Shown: positions 33,187 to 42,693 of the stretch, piece after piece
Position numbering within the stretch: position 1 is the stretch's first letter
Layout: each line of letters opens with the position of its first letter
Assembly (NCBI GenBank): GCA_905480015.1
Contig: CAJQOT010000046.1
Location: forward strand, 1 to 60,084
Source of the DNA: an uncultured Rickettsiales bacterium
GTDB lineage: Bacteria; Pseudomonadota; Alphaproteobacteria; Rickettsiales; Deianiraeaceae
Direction of reading: 5' to 3'
DNA length: 60,084 nucleotides
Program-made: the position numbers and the translations under genes
Notes under the pieces: model-generated
What the model was told of the DNA's origin: nothing
Seen by the model: the letters and a program-made list of their open reading frames with translations, nothing else
Databases searched by the model: none

Positions 33187-36090
33187 TCATTTCTGTAAAT
33201 ATTTCAGTAAATATTGCCCCGTCACACTTTCTGGAACCGAAGCCACATACTCTGGTGTGCCAGCTGCAACAATTTTTCCACCTTCAACGCCACCCTTTGG
33301 CCCAACATCAATGACCCAATCTGCAGTTTTGATAACATCCATGTTGTGTTCAATGATAACCATTGAATTTCCTTGATTTACAAGCTGTTGTACAACTTCC
33401 AATAATTTTTTGATATCACTTGAATGTAGGCCTGTTGTTGGCTCATCTAGAATATACAATGTATTTCCCGTGTCTTTTTTTGACAGCTCTCTCGCTAGTT
33501 TAATTCTTTGGCTTTCACCACCAGAAAGAGTAGTTGCCGGTTGCCCAAGCTTCATGTAATCAAGCCCGACCATTGCAAGGTATTTTAGTTTATTGGCGAT
33601 TAAGTCAATAGGTTTAAAGAATATATATGCCTCACCAATTGACATTTCTAGCACATCGCAAATTGATTTACCTTTGTATCTAACCTCTAATGTCTCCTTG
33701 TTGTACCTTTTACCTTTGCATACCTCACATTCAACGTACACATCAGGTAAAAAGTGCATTTCAACTTTAATGATACCGTCTCCTTGGCAAGCCTCACATC
33801 TTCCACCTTTAACATTGAAGGAAAACCTTGAAGATTTATACCCCTTTCTTTTAGCTTCCGGAAGATTTGCAAACCAATCACGAATGTGTGTAAAGCATGC
33901 AGTATAAGTTGCGGGGTTAGATCGAGGAGTTCTTCCAATTGGTGATTGATCTATTTCAATGATTTTATCAATATATTCAAGGCCGGTAATTTCTGAGTGA
34001 AACCCTGGCTTAACAGATGTTGAGTGCAATCTTTTTGCAACAGCACGGTAAAGTGTCTCCATTACAAGTGAAGACTTACCACATCCGCTTACTCCTGTTA
34101 CACACACCATTTTAGCAAGAGGAAAGTCAACATCAATGTTTTGTAAATTATTAGCTCTTGCACCTTTGATGGTAATTTTAGCGTCGGGATTGCCTCTTCT
34201 TCTTGCGTGAAGACCTTCGATCCTTTCTTTTCCCGAAAGATACCTTCCTGTAATGCTATTTGGATTGTTCATCACATCTTCTGGAGTTCCAGACGCAACA
34301 ATGTGCCCTCCACCTTCGCCTGCAACGGGTCCAATATCAATTAACATGTCAGCAGCAAGCATTGTTTCCTCATCATGCTCTACGACAATAACAGTGTTGC
34401 CAATATCTCTTAAATGTTTAAGTGTTTTTATTAGCTTTGCATTGTCCGATTGATGCAATCCAATTGACGGCTCATCAAGAACGTACATAATTCCAGTAAG
34501 TTCGGAGCTAATTTGGCTGGCAAGTCTAATTCTTTGGCTTTCACCACCAGAAAGTGTCTTAGCTTCCCTTGCAAGGGTAAGGTAGTCCAGCCCTACATTG
34601 TGTAAGAAATACAGACGCTTAATTATTTCCTTAATGGGGCGCTCACCAATTTCCCTTTGTTGCTCCGTTAGCTGTGGAGCAAGTGCTTCAAACCATTTGA
34701 TAGAGGATGATATTGTCATAACGCAAACTTCTCCAATGTTTTTATCTGCAACTTTTACCGCTAAACTTGGCTGCTGTAAACGATATCCATGGCAAACATG
34801 GCAATGTGTTTCATCTTGAAATTTTGCAACTTCTTCGCGAATTGCTTCGCTTTCTGTTTCACGCAAGCGAGCCTCCAAAATATTAATAACACCTTCAAAT
34901 GCTCTCTTCATTCTAGATTTACGCAGGCCATCGGAATATTCAATATCAATTTCCTCGCCACCATTTCCATATAAAATCATCTTTTGAAATTTTTCAGGCA
35001 ATTCTTTCCATGGGTCTCTTGTTGAAAACCCATAATGACTGGCAAGTCCCCCAAGAATTTGATAGTACATTTTATTACTTGTTAAACTGCTCCATGGGGC
35101 AATTGCACCATCTGCAATAGACTTCCTGTCGTCCGGAATGATGATATCTTTGACGAAATATCTTTCCTTGCCAAGCCCACCACATGAGGGACAAGCACCG
35201 TAAGGGCTGTTAAACGAAAATATTCTCGGCTCTAAGTCTTCAATAACAAAGCCTGAAACGGGACATGAAAATTTTTCAGAGTACACTAAATTATGTTCTA
35301 AATCGATAACTTTGCCGTTTTTAAATGTAAAGCTGAGAACATCCTCCCCATCTTCATTTGAAGGAAAAGATTGTATATCTGCATATATAAGTCCATTTGC
35401 AACATCAAGGGTGCTTTCAACGGACGATGCAAGCCTTTCCTTAATGCCTTGTACAATCTCAATTCTATCTACAACAATTTCAAGTGTGTTTTTGCGGTTT
35501 TTATCTTCAATTTCAGCGTCGTCAATGTTCATATATTGACCATTAAGGCGTACTCTTTGATAGCCTTGCTTTCGCAATGATATTAAAAGTTTTTTATGCT
35601 CACCTTTTTGCCCACGCACCACTGGAGCAAGAATATTTATTTTTGTTCCAATTGGTAGTTCAAGAATTTCTTGAATCATCTGGGATGATGTTTGGCTAAC
35701 AATTGGCTTGCCAGTTGCTGGAGAATACGGCACACCTATTCTAGCAAACAAAACACGAAGATAATCGTAAATTTCCGTAACAGTTGCAACTGTTGACCGT
35801 GGGTTTTTTGAAGAAGTTTTTTGATCAATTGCAATAGCAGGAGACAAATTCCCAATGTAGTCAACATCAGGTTTTGATTGAATATTTAAAAATTGACGAG
35901 CATAAGCCGATAGGCTTTCAACATAACGCCTTTGACCTTCAGTGTATAGGGTATCAAACGCAAGGGACGATTTACCACTTCCCGAGGGACCGGTAATTAC
36001 TATAAGTTTATTTTTTGGTATTTCAATGTCAATGTTTTTTAGGTTGTGCTGCCTTGCACCGTGGATAATGATTTTGTCTTCTATGCTCAT
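33187..36090 (-). CDS. uvrA: Excinuclease ABC subunit A
   Basis: UvrA finds bulky DNA damage and hands it to UvrB in nucleotide excision repair. The 967 residues have two ABC ATPase modules: Walker A TGPSGSGKSSLAFDT and VSGCGKSSLV, and signatures TLSGGESQRIRLA and TLSGGESQRIKLA. They also carry zinc-finger pairs, such as CPSCGGLG and the pair around CEACQGDG and CEVCKG. All family parts are present. It lies 12 bases downstream of the virB8-like gene start on the same strand. Confidence 0.97.
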   Translation of the reverse strand: MSIEDKIIIHGARQHNLKNIDIEIPKNKLIVITGPSGSGKSSLAFDTLYTEGQRRYVESLSAYARQFLNIQSKPDVDYIGNLSPAIAIDQKTSSKNPRSTVATVTEIYDYLRVLFARIGVPYSPATGKPIVSQTSSQMIQEILELPIGTKINILAPVVRGQKGEHKKLLISLRKQGYQRVRLNGQYMNIDDAEIEDKNRKNTLEIVVDRIEIVQGIKERLASSVESTLDVANGLIYADIQSFPSNEDGEDVLSFTFKNGKVIDLEHNLVYSEKFSCPVSGFVIEDLEPRIFSFNSPYGACPSCGGLGKERYFVKDIIIPDDRKSIADGAIAPWSSLTSNKMYYQILGGLASHYGFSTRDPWKELPEKFQKMILYGNGGEEIDIEYSDGLRKSRMKRAFEGVINILEARLRETESEAIREEVAKFQDETHCHVCHGYRLQQPSLAVKVADKNIGEVCVMTISSSIKWFEALAPQLTEQQREIGERPIKEIIKRLYFLHNVGLDYLTLAREAKTLSGGESQRIRLASQISSELTGIMYVLDEPSIGLHQSDNAKLIKTLKHLRDIGNTVIVVEHDEETMLAADMLIDIGPVAGEGGGHIVASGTPEDVMNNPNSITGRYLSGKERIEGLHARRRGNPDAKITIKGARANNLQNIDVDFPLAKMVCVTGVSGCGKSSLVMETLYRAVAKRLHSTSVKPGFHSEITGLEYIDKIIEIDQSPIGRTPRSNPATYTACFTHIRDWFANLPEAKRKGYKSSRFSFNVKGGRCEACQGDGIIKVEMHFLPDVYVECEVCKGKRYNKETLEVRYKGKSICDVLEMSIGEAYIFFKPIDLIANKLKYLAMVGLDYMKLGQPATTLSGGESQRIKLARELSKKDTGNTLYILDEPTTGLHSSDIKKLLEVVQQLVNQGNSMVIIEHNMDVIKTADWVIDVGPKGGVEGGKIVAAGTPEYVASVPESVTGQYLLKYLQK

Positions 36091-36185
36091 TGAAATTATT
36101 CAATTAAATCTCGCCTGTGTAATGTGATAAAAGAAATGGAATGTCAATCTATTAATTTTTATGATACAATAAACACTTATTACGA

Positions 36186-36200
36186 TGCGACAAAGTCGCA
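36186..36200. promoter_or_regulatory. Palindrome between uvrA and the lipase gene
   Basis: TGCGAC and GTCGCA form a 6-bp stem around AAA, followed by an A-run, in the 181-base divergent gap. No T-run follows on either strand, so it is not a usual terminator. It does not match the alphaproteobacterial LexA box (GTTC-N7-GTTC). Role unknown. Confidence 0.25.
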
Positions 36201-36271
36201 AAAAATTAATCAATTGCCTTGTATATTAAAAAACATATGTTTTATTATATTTATAAATTTTATTTACCATC

Positions 36272-37153
36272 ATGTATAAATTGTTATTTTCGATTTTTAC
36301 ACTTACGATGTTTGGTTGTAATGGTAAATTACACATGCTAGAACAAGACACAAAAGAACAGATCATTGCATCTGGTGTTGCAATTTCGGATGTTGTCAGT
36401 CGGTACAATGGCCACAATTCAATCAATGTTGAAGGTTATACCAAAGTTAAAGATATATATGTAAATGAACGTCGCAGTAAAAATTTATTATTGTCTTCAA
36501 TATTTGAAAACAATAATGACAAAAAAGATATAATCATTGCAATTCGTGGCACAATAAATAAGTATGAAACGGCAAAAGATTTTAATGCAATATATACAAA
36601 ATTTAAGAATTACAATGGAAAGTTTAAAGTAAAGTATGGCTTTGCCGAGGCTGGTTTCTATACAATGTATAAAAAAATCCGCCCCAATATTATTGAATAC
36701 GTCAAACAATGTGATGGTTGCAACATTACCATCGCTGGACACAGCCTTGGAGCCGCTATGGCTGCATTAGCTGGTTACGACATGATGATGATGGTTGACG
36801 ATCTGAATATAAACAATGTGATTAATATATATGCCTATGCACCTCCAAAAATTGGAGATAACATATTAATGAATAATTTTAATAAGGTTTTAAAGAGTAA
36901 TACAAAAGGTCACACTATGTTTATTATTAATGAAAGTGATATTGTGACAAAAACACCACCTGCCCCACTTTATCCTTCTTATCCAAAAAGTTATATTAAT
37001 AATTTATGCTGGAACGCCAAACCATTAAAAGGAAGCTCACCATTAATAGAGGAGGTAACAAAAAATCATCATTTGTCTGACTATTTATCTGCATTGCGTA
37101 GAAATTTTAATTTACCACATAGCACAAGAGATGGTGTAAAATATTGTGATTAA
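36272..37153 (+). CDS. Lipase class 3 family lipoprotein
   Basis: This is a predicted secreted lipase. A signal peptide ends in a lipobox at Cys16 (TMFGC). The 293-residue product has the alpha/beta-hydrolase pattern of class 3 lipases: IIIAIRGT, the nucleophile Ser158 in IAGHSLGAAMA, Asp223 in NESDIVTKTPP and a late His (266 or 267) in KNHHLSDYL. These three fit the catalytic triad in order. Such enzymes cleave acyl esters of lipids. In host-associated bacteria this could serve membrane damage or nutrient release, which is inference. Confidence 0.85.
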   Translation: MYKLLFSIFTLTMFGCNGKLHMLEQDTKEQIIASGVAISDVVSRYNGHNSINVEGYTKVKDIYVNERRSKNLLLSSIFENNNDKKDIIIAIRGTINKYETAKDFNAIYTKFKNYNGKFKVKYGFAEAGFYTMYKKIRPNIIEYVKQCDGCNITIAGHSLGAAMAALAGYDMMMMVDDLNINNVINIYAYAPPKIGDNILMNNFNKVLKSNTKGHTMFIINESDIVTKTPPAPLYPSYPKSYINNLCWNAKPLKGSSPLIEEVTKNHHLSDYLSALRRNFNLPHSTRDGVKYCD

Positions 37154-37253
37154 AAGCTCCTCCTTCACCGTCACAGAAGGCAAGGCATACTCAAGCAAAG
37201 TGTCTGAATAACATAATAGAGTGTAATCGTATTAGGCTAAAGAAGCACTATTA

Positions 37254-37380
37254 ATGATTAGAATAAACGCAGTGTATCGGAGGGTTTTCGACAAGGACTG
37301 TGTGTACACCCGCGACCTTGTAGAAAGATGCGCGGACACCTAAAACATCCTACACAATCAATTGACTGTCCGCATTGCTA
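37254..37380 (+). ncRNA. Candidate structured RNA, unassigned
   Basis: This part of the 427-base gap between the lipase gene and mrdA is visibly richer in G and C than its surroundings and can fold. ACAAGG (37291-37296) pairs with CCTTGT (37316-37321), and GCGGACA (37332-37338) pairs exactly with TGTCCGC (37367-37373). ATGC/GCAT at the foot of the second stem could extend it if two bases bulge. It matches no RNA I know (not RNase P, SRP or tmRNA). The strand is assumed. It could also be a decayed gene: short open stretches exist on both strands. Confidence 0.25.
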
Positions 37381-37457
37381 AAGCTTTGATTTACATATAT
37401 TTACAAAAATATATTCAAGACAACTTGAGAGAGCCTCTTCTTATCAATTGCAATAAA

Positions 37458-37483
37458 ATTCCCCGCAGAAATTCCCCGCAGAA
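37458..37483. repeat. 13-base tandem duplication
   Basis: ATTCCCCGCAGAA occurs twice in a row, exactly, within the non-coding stretch between the lipase gene and mrdA. No larger array. Confidence 0.8.
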
Positions 37484-37580
37484 ATAAACTTTTGCACTAA
37501 ATTGCTTCGGCATTCCTTGTGTTGAAAGTGGACGCAATCTTCAGTCAAAGTCTCCAGTAAGAATTACAGGTATGATGTTT

Positions 37581-39392
37581 TTATTTTACTTGTGCAATAA
37601 TTTGCCTTCTAAAACTCTCTGCCTCGGCAATACGGCCATCATAAAGTTTTTGCACATAATACAAAGCATTAGAAGAAAATGGCAGGGCAGTTCTTGCGCC
37701 ATATCCACCTTTCTCATATACAGTTGATATCGCAAATTTTGGATTCTCAAATGGGGCAAAGCCTCCAAATAGTCCATGTGGTTTTTCGTTTGCAATTTTA
37801 TACTCTCCATCACTTACAAACTTTGAAACAACCTGCGCTGTCCCAGTTTTGCCTGCAAATTTATACTGCTTTTCATAAATTCTTGAACGGTACGATGTTC
37901 CACCTACAGTATTTGCACCGTCATATAATGCGGCACGCAATATTGCTAAATTTTCTTCAGAGACATCTAGATTGGGGAATGAAGTATTATTATTTTCAAT
38001 AAATGGCATTACTTTTTTACCAGATGCAATTCTTGCCATCATAATTGACGTCTGTAAAACAGTACACAGAACATTGCCCTGCCCAATTACCATATTGATT
38101 AAATCTCCACGATAAAAAGACTTGTTGGATTCCCTAGCCCATTTTGAATTTGGAATTAAACCAGATTTTTGACCAATAAACGGCACAGTGTCAAACACAT
38201 CGCCAAGACCAAGCACATTAACCGCAACATCATATATATCATCTTCATTGATGTAGTCCGCAAGGTTATAAAAATAAACATTACAAGAATGCTTAATGGC
38301 ATTGTGTAAATCCATCTTACCATGTCCATTACGTTTCCAACAATGAAATGTGCGCCTACCAACCTTATGCTTTCCATTGCAGCGGAATGTCTTCTTTGGG
38401 TTTACACCTTTTAACAATGCCGTCAACGCAACTACAACTTTAAAAAGAGACCCAGGAGCGTAAGTAGCTTGGTATGCTCTATTCAGCATTGGGTTATCAT
38501 TGCCCTCTAAAATTCCCCTCCACTCCATTTGGGTGATTTTATGAGATAAACGCTCTGAATTAAAATTTGGCGACGACACAATGCCAATAATATTTCCCGT
38601 CTGAATGTGAACTAAAGACGATGATACTACATTAGTTCCTGCTAATTCGGACATAAATTCCTGAACTTTAACATTTAATGTAAGACTGATGTCTTCACCA
38701 GATACGGACGGCTTGGTGGATAAGTCTCTCACCTTATAGCCAAATGCATCAGTTTCAATAACATTATAGCCATGCACTCCAGATAGCTTATCATTGTAAA
38801 TTCTTTCAATGCCATTCGCACCAATTTTAATATCTGGATGCTTACTTCTACCAGAGCGTATATCATCTACTGTTGGCGACTTTACATATCCCAGAATATT
38901 TGAATATGCACGACTGTGCCGGTAATACCTTGCAATACCTTCAACGGCATAAACATCTCTTAAGTAAGGAAGATTAACTTCAATGTTTATTAATTGCCTT
39001 TGCGTTAAGTACTCATACACAATAAAATCTTCAAATGGATTTTTTTTATAAAGATTTATAAAATACTCCTGCGAGCTCTTTGGGACTTCTAGTATGTCTA
39101 AAGTTTTATATAAATTTTCAAAATCTTTTTTTCTACTCTTTATTATAACTCTCCAATATTTTGCATTGTATGCAATCTTTTCTCCGTTTGTATCCAAAAT
39201 CAACCCTCTTTCTGGTGGAATAACAAAACTTTTAGTATGGTTGTTGTTTGACCTGTCTAAATACTTTCTATATGCCAGCACTTGTAAATTAAACAGCCTT
39301 CCAAAAATAATAAAAAATGCTAATATCTTTAAGGCCGACAATATAAAAACCCTTCTAGACAAAACGCCAACTTTTTTGGTGTCAAAAGACAT
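37581..39392 (-). CDS. mrdA: Penicillin-binding protein 2
   Basis: PBP2 is the transpeptidase of the elongation machinery that crosslinks peptidoglycan during cell widening and growth, working with RodA. The 603 residues have an N-terminal membrane helix (about 14-36), a pedestal domain and the transpeptidase domain. That domain carries S315-x-x-K318 in YAPGSLFKV, SCN (369-371) in KHSCNVYFYN, and KTG (515-517) in FAGKTGTAQ. rodA is not adjacent. The gap to the lipase gene is 427 bases. Confidence 0.93.
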   Translation of the reverse strand: MSFDTKKVGVLSRRVFILSALKILAFFIIFGRLFNLQVLAYRKYLDRSNNNHTKSFVIPPERGLILDTNGEKIAYNAKYWRVIIKSRKKDFENLYKTLDILEVPKSSQEYFINLYKKNPFEDFIVYEYLTQRQLINIEVNLPYLRDVYAVEGIARYYRHSRAYSNILGYVKSPTVDDIRSGRSKHPDIKIGANGIERIYNDKLSGVHGYNVIETDAFGYKVRDLSTKPSVSGEDISLTLNVKVQEFMSELAGTNVVSSSLVHIQTGNIIGIVSSPNFNSERLSHKITQMEWRGILEGNDNPMLNRAYQATYAPGSLFKVVVALTALLKGVNPKKTFRCNGKHKVGRRTFHCWKRNGHGKMDLHNAIKHSCNVYFYNLADYINEDDIYDVAVNVLGLGDVFDTVPFIGQKSGLIPNSKWARESNKSFYRGDLINMVIGQGNVLCTVLQTSIMMARIASGKKVMPFIENNNTSFPNLDVSEENLAILRAALYDGANTVGGTSYRSRIYEKQYKFAGKTGTAQVVSKFVSDGEYKIANEKPHGLFGGFAPFENPKFAISTVYEKGGYGARTALPFSSNALYYVQKLYDGRIAEAESFRRQIIAQVK

Positions 39393-39454
39393 ACGAAAAC
39401 AAAGTTTGACATAACATTAATAACCATTCAAAAAAAAGCAAGTAATGTTTACAA

Positions 39455-41968
39455 ATGTTCCTCAATACCACTCCCAACACACGGGCAATTGCCCAAGAAT
39501 TTCAAGCATTCATAGAAGCAAGCTTTCAAGACGTTGCAATGTGTTTAAAGCTTTGCGATGTCTCTCAAATTGAATTGAATTCAGAGCAGTTAATTCAGGC
39601 ATCATTGGCACTGGAATGTTTTATAAAGAAAAAATTTCACACACAAACAACAATAACACCTACACAGCAAAATATTGCCACTGTTAAAAAAGACTTTATT
39701 AAACGCTCCGTTTTTTTAAAATATCAAAACCAAGAAATATCTGACACATGGGAATCCACATACCACTTTACAAGTGAAAAGCAATTTATTGCAGATGTCA
39801 ACAACACACCAAACGAAGATCTAATGAAATACACTGCATTTGCATTGTTTACTCAAAAAGGTAAGGCAAAACATAGAAATGACACAATATTTCATTTGCC
39901 AAAAAAAAAAGATGAAAAAGATGACTTTATACAGTTGTATCAAAATACAGTATTAGCGAAAGATGTATACAAAAGAGAAGGCTTTAATTTAACCGATACA
40001 TTTCCTTCAAAACCTTCAATTGACTGGCATACCGGATATTGCCTACACTGCCACAAAAGAAATAAAGATAGCTGTGCGAAAGGTTTGAACGAAGAAAAGC
40101 AAGGCTGCCCTTTAAAGCAAGATGTTTCAGAATCAATATACCTTAAGCATAACAATCATCATATTGCGTCTCTAGCTGTCATTATGCGACATAACCCTTT
40201 TTGCATTATTACAGGCAGGAGAATTTGCAACGACTGCGAGGAAGCTTGTATTTTTCAAAAACAAGAACCCGTTGATATTCAATCCATAGAAACGCAAGTG
40301 TTGAATGATATTTTAACAATGCCATACGGACTTGAAGTATATAACCTTCTTCTGCTATGGAACCCCCTTCAAATAAAAGAGCACCACAATTTACAAGGTA
40401 AAGATATTCTTGTTGCGGGTCTAGGCCCAGCCGGATTATTCGCCAGCTATTTATTTGGAAAATCAGGAGCCAATGTTATTGGCATTGATGCAATCAACAT
40501 TGAAATTACCCCAAAAATACGATATATTATGGAAAATACAATAAAAGATGTATCTCCGTTGATATCTGAGCCATTAACAGAAAGACTACAATCAAACATT
40601 GGCGGTGTAATGGAATATGGAATTACCGCACGATGGAACAAAAACTACTTGGATCTCCTCATTGGATTAATTCTTCGTAAAAAAAATATTCAATTTGTAG
40701 GGTCTAGAAGAATTGGCGGGCTATTAAATTATAACGATGTTTCTCAACGCTATAAATTCAACCATATTGCCTTATGTGTTGGCTCTGCAAGTCCCAAAAT
40801 ACCATTTTATATAAATGGACTTTTTGACGATTACAGGCTCGCAAATGGTATAATGATGGCATCAGACTTTTTAATGTCCCTACATATTAATCGCCAAAGT
40901 GATTATTTACAAAGCATACAATCGCCGGTGTACATTCTTGGGTGTGGTCTAACCGCCATAGACACGGCGTGCGAAGTTCGCACATTTCTGTGTCAAACAG
41001 AAGCTAACCCACAAGTTAAAATACTTTACCATAAAAATTATGAACAGTCACCATCTTATAATATTAATCATTTAGAATTTAAAAAAGCCCTACAAGAAGG
41101 CATTGAAATTATACAAAATACCACAGCAATAGAGGTGATTAAAAATAAAAATAAGATTGAAGAAATTAAGTTAGCAAATGGGAAAACTTTGAAGTGTAAA
41201 CATTTAATTATTGCCATTGGCACAAGCCCCAATCATAAACATATTCAAGATTTCATTGGAAAAAATGATGTCTCGCTGTTTGGCGACTGCAATCCCCAGT
41301 ATACAGGTAGCGTTGTGAAAGCTCTTGCATCCGTCCGCAACAACATTAACATTGCTATTCAAAAAACACTTTGTAATCAAAATATTTCACAAAATGTGAA
41401 TGAAATCACCCATAATCCGGATGTATATATTAAAAATATTGAGAATAACTTGCATGAAGTCACGATAGAGTCTCCACTGTTTGCACACAAAGTAAAAGTG
41501 GGGAATGTTTTAAAATTGCAAGAAATGTACAAGAACTCCCTTGCCTTTACCGTTGTTAAAGTAAAAAATAATACAATTACATTGTACATTGATGGCAATG
41601 CCAACACCTCATCCTTAATAAAGGCAATTAAAAATCAAAAAATACACATTAATGGTATTAACTGCAACAGCTTTCCAATGATTGATAAAAACACAGCCGT
41701 TATTGTATCGTCCAAAACACAGATAATTTTCAAGGAAATATTTCCCAACAACAACATTATACTACACAGCAGTAAAATACCACCAAATGGCAAGTATCTT
41801 GTTGCCATTGAAGATGAACAAATACAAAAAGCAGTTTTAAATCAAATACAAGGCACGGCAACGGTTTTTCTTTACAATAAAATGAACTGCATGCTTGGCG
41901 GTATTTGTGGAAGGTGTATACAGCCCAATAGAACGTACTCTTGCATTAATAATATTGTTGAGGTGTAA
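39455..41968 (+). CDS. Fused GltD-like/PyrK-like flavin and iron-sulfur oxidoreductase
   Basis: The 837 residues combine several modules. Residues 1-190 are unrecognised. The next stretch has Cys clusters (HTGYCLHCHK, DSCAKG, CNDCEEACIF), like the Fe-S region of GltD-type proteins. The middle (about 310-650) is a two-dinucleotide-fold oxidoreductase: DILVAGLGPAGLFAS for FAD, YILGCGLTAIDTA for NAD(P)H, and LIIAIGTSPN. The C-terminal part resembles ferredoxin-reductase/PyrK with a [2Fe-2S] motif, CMLGGICGRC. It probably passes electrons from NAD(P)H through flavin to an Fe-S centre. The partner is unknown; a dihydroorotate dehydrogenase link is possible. Confidence 0.7.
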   Translation: MFLNTTPNTRAIAQEFQAFIEASFQDVAMCLKLCDVSQIELNSEQLIQASLALECFIKKKFHTQTTITPTQQNIATVKKDFIKRSVFLKYQNQEISDTWESTYHFTSEKQFIADVNNTPNEDLMKYTAFALFTQKGKAKHRNDTIFHLPKKKDEKDDFIQLYQNTVLAKDVYKREGFNLTDTFPSKPSIDWHTGYCLHCHKRNKDSCAKGLNEEKQGCPLKQDVSESIYLKHNNHHIASLAVIMRHNPFCIITGRRICNDCEEACIFQKQEPVDIQSIETQVLNDILTMPYGLEVYNLLLLWNPLQIKEHHNLQGKDILVAGLGPAGLFASYLFGKSGANVIGIDAINIEITPKIRYIMENTIKDVSPLISEPLTERLQSNIGGVMEYGITARWNKNYLDLLIGLILRKKNIQFVGSRRIGGLLNYNDVSQRYKFNHIALCVGSASPKIPFYINGLFDDYRLANGIMMASDFLMSLHINRQSDYLQSIQSPVYILGCGLTAIDTACEVRTFLCQTEANPQVKILYHKNYEQSPSYNINHLEFKKALQEGIEIIQNTTAIEVIKNKNKIEEIKLANGKTLKCKHLIIAIGTSPNHKHIQDFIGKNDVSLFGDCNPQYTGSVVKALASVRNNINIAIQKTLCNQNISQNVNEITHNPDVYIKNIENNLHEVTIESPLFAHKVKVGNVLKLQEMYKNSLAFTVVKVKNNTITLYIDGNANTSSLIKAIKNQKIHINGINCNSFPMIDKNTAVIVSSKTQIIFKEIFPNNNIILHSSKIPPNGKYLVAIEDEQIQKAVLNQIQGTATVFLYNKMNCMLGGICGRCIQPNRTYSCINNIVEV

Positions 41969-42013
41969 TCTCTTTTGATTGATGTGTAAAAAATAACAAG
42001 CACTCATAATTTT

Positions 42014-42029
42014 TTGCAAAATTTTGCAA
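42014..42029. promoter_or_regulatory. Perfect 16-base palindrome downstream of the fused oxidoreductase
   Basis: TTGCAAAATTTTGCAA is a perfect palindrome about 45 bases after the oxidoreductase stop, in a 207-base gap that ends with the convergent infC stop. It could be an operator or part of a bidirectional terminator, although no long T-run follows. The remaining gap shows nothing else I can name. Confidence 0.3.
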
Positions 42030-42175
42030 CTCTTTAGATGTTTGCATAAAAATGAAAAGAATTCATTTGGATTGATGCAACGAGCAATAGAAGATATGGA
42101 AGAATATACAGCCAGTTAAAGCAATATTGCATACTCATAATTTAAAAATATAACATTGCATACAATGCTAAATAT

Positions 42176-42688
42176 TTATTTTTTCTTTGGGCCAAATGTA
42201 ATAGATCCTGAATTTCCACTAAATGCCATTGGCACTACGGTAGAGGCAACGCTGTGTAAGTTGTCTTCAATTCTTTGCAAGAATGCCTTTGCCTTTTCAG
42301 GTGTAGATCTTTCTCTTCCCCTTAATTGGGACACAATCAACACCCTGTGACCATCTTCCAAAAATTTTATAACTTTCTTAAATTTTGTATCATAATCATG
42401 TTGACCGATATTTGGAGACATCTTAATTTCTTTTTGCTCAACCTTGTGATGCCTTTGCTTTGCATCGGACTCTTTCTTTTTAATGTCATATTTATAACGC
42501 CCAAAGTCCAAAATTTTGCACACGGGGGGGTCAACATATGGAGAAACTTCTAGCAAATCTAGCTTTAACTCTCTTGCCTTTGCTATTGCATCACGAACTG
42601 GAAAAATACCAAGCATTTCACCGCTTTGGTCAACAACTCTTACTGTTTTTGCCTGAATTTCATCGTTTTTTTTAGGTATTTTAGACAT
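42176..42688 (-). CDS. infC: Translation initiation factor IF-3
   Basis: IF-3 keeps ribosomal subunits apart and checks start codons. The 170 residues show VRVVDQSGEMLGIFP, ARELKLDLLEVSP, VCKILDFGRYKYD and KEIKMSPNIGQHDYDTK, the typical N- and C-domain motifs. The gene is separated from rpmI-rplT, its usual partners, which lie at 31.4 kb on the other strand. A run of seven G lies near 42526. It lies 5 bases downstream of the Fe-S carrier gene. Confidence 0.95.
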   Translation of the reverse strand: MSKIPKKNDEIQAKTVRVVDQSGEMLGIFPVRDAIAKARELKLDLLEVSPYVDPPVCKILDFGRYKYDIKKKESDAKQRHHKVEQKEIKMSPNIGQHDYDTKFKKVIKFLEDGHRVLIVSQLRGRERSTPEKAKAFLQRIEDNLHSVASTVVPMAFSGNSGSITFGPKKK

Positions 42689-42693
42689 TTATT

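Noticed and set aside
36186-36200. Rho-independent terminator between uvrA and the lipase gene
   Set aside because: The stem is only 6 bp and is followed by A rather than T in the plus direction; on the minus strand the T-run comes before the stem.
37260-37380. Short protein-like stretches on both strands of the gap before mrdA
   Set aside because: Each is under 40 codons, broken by stops on either side and without a recognisable family.
37154-37580. Two-piece (permuted) tmRNA gene
   Set aside because: There is a GGTTTTCGAC-like string, but no tag-coding frame, no T-arm and no CCA acceptor end; kept only as an unassigned candidate RNA.
42056-42110. Small gene downstream of the fused oxidoreductase
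   Set aside because: Only a 14-codon ATG frame exists (MQRAIEDMEEYTAS), with stops before it and no conservation evidence.
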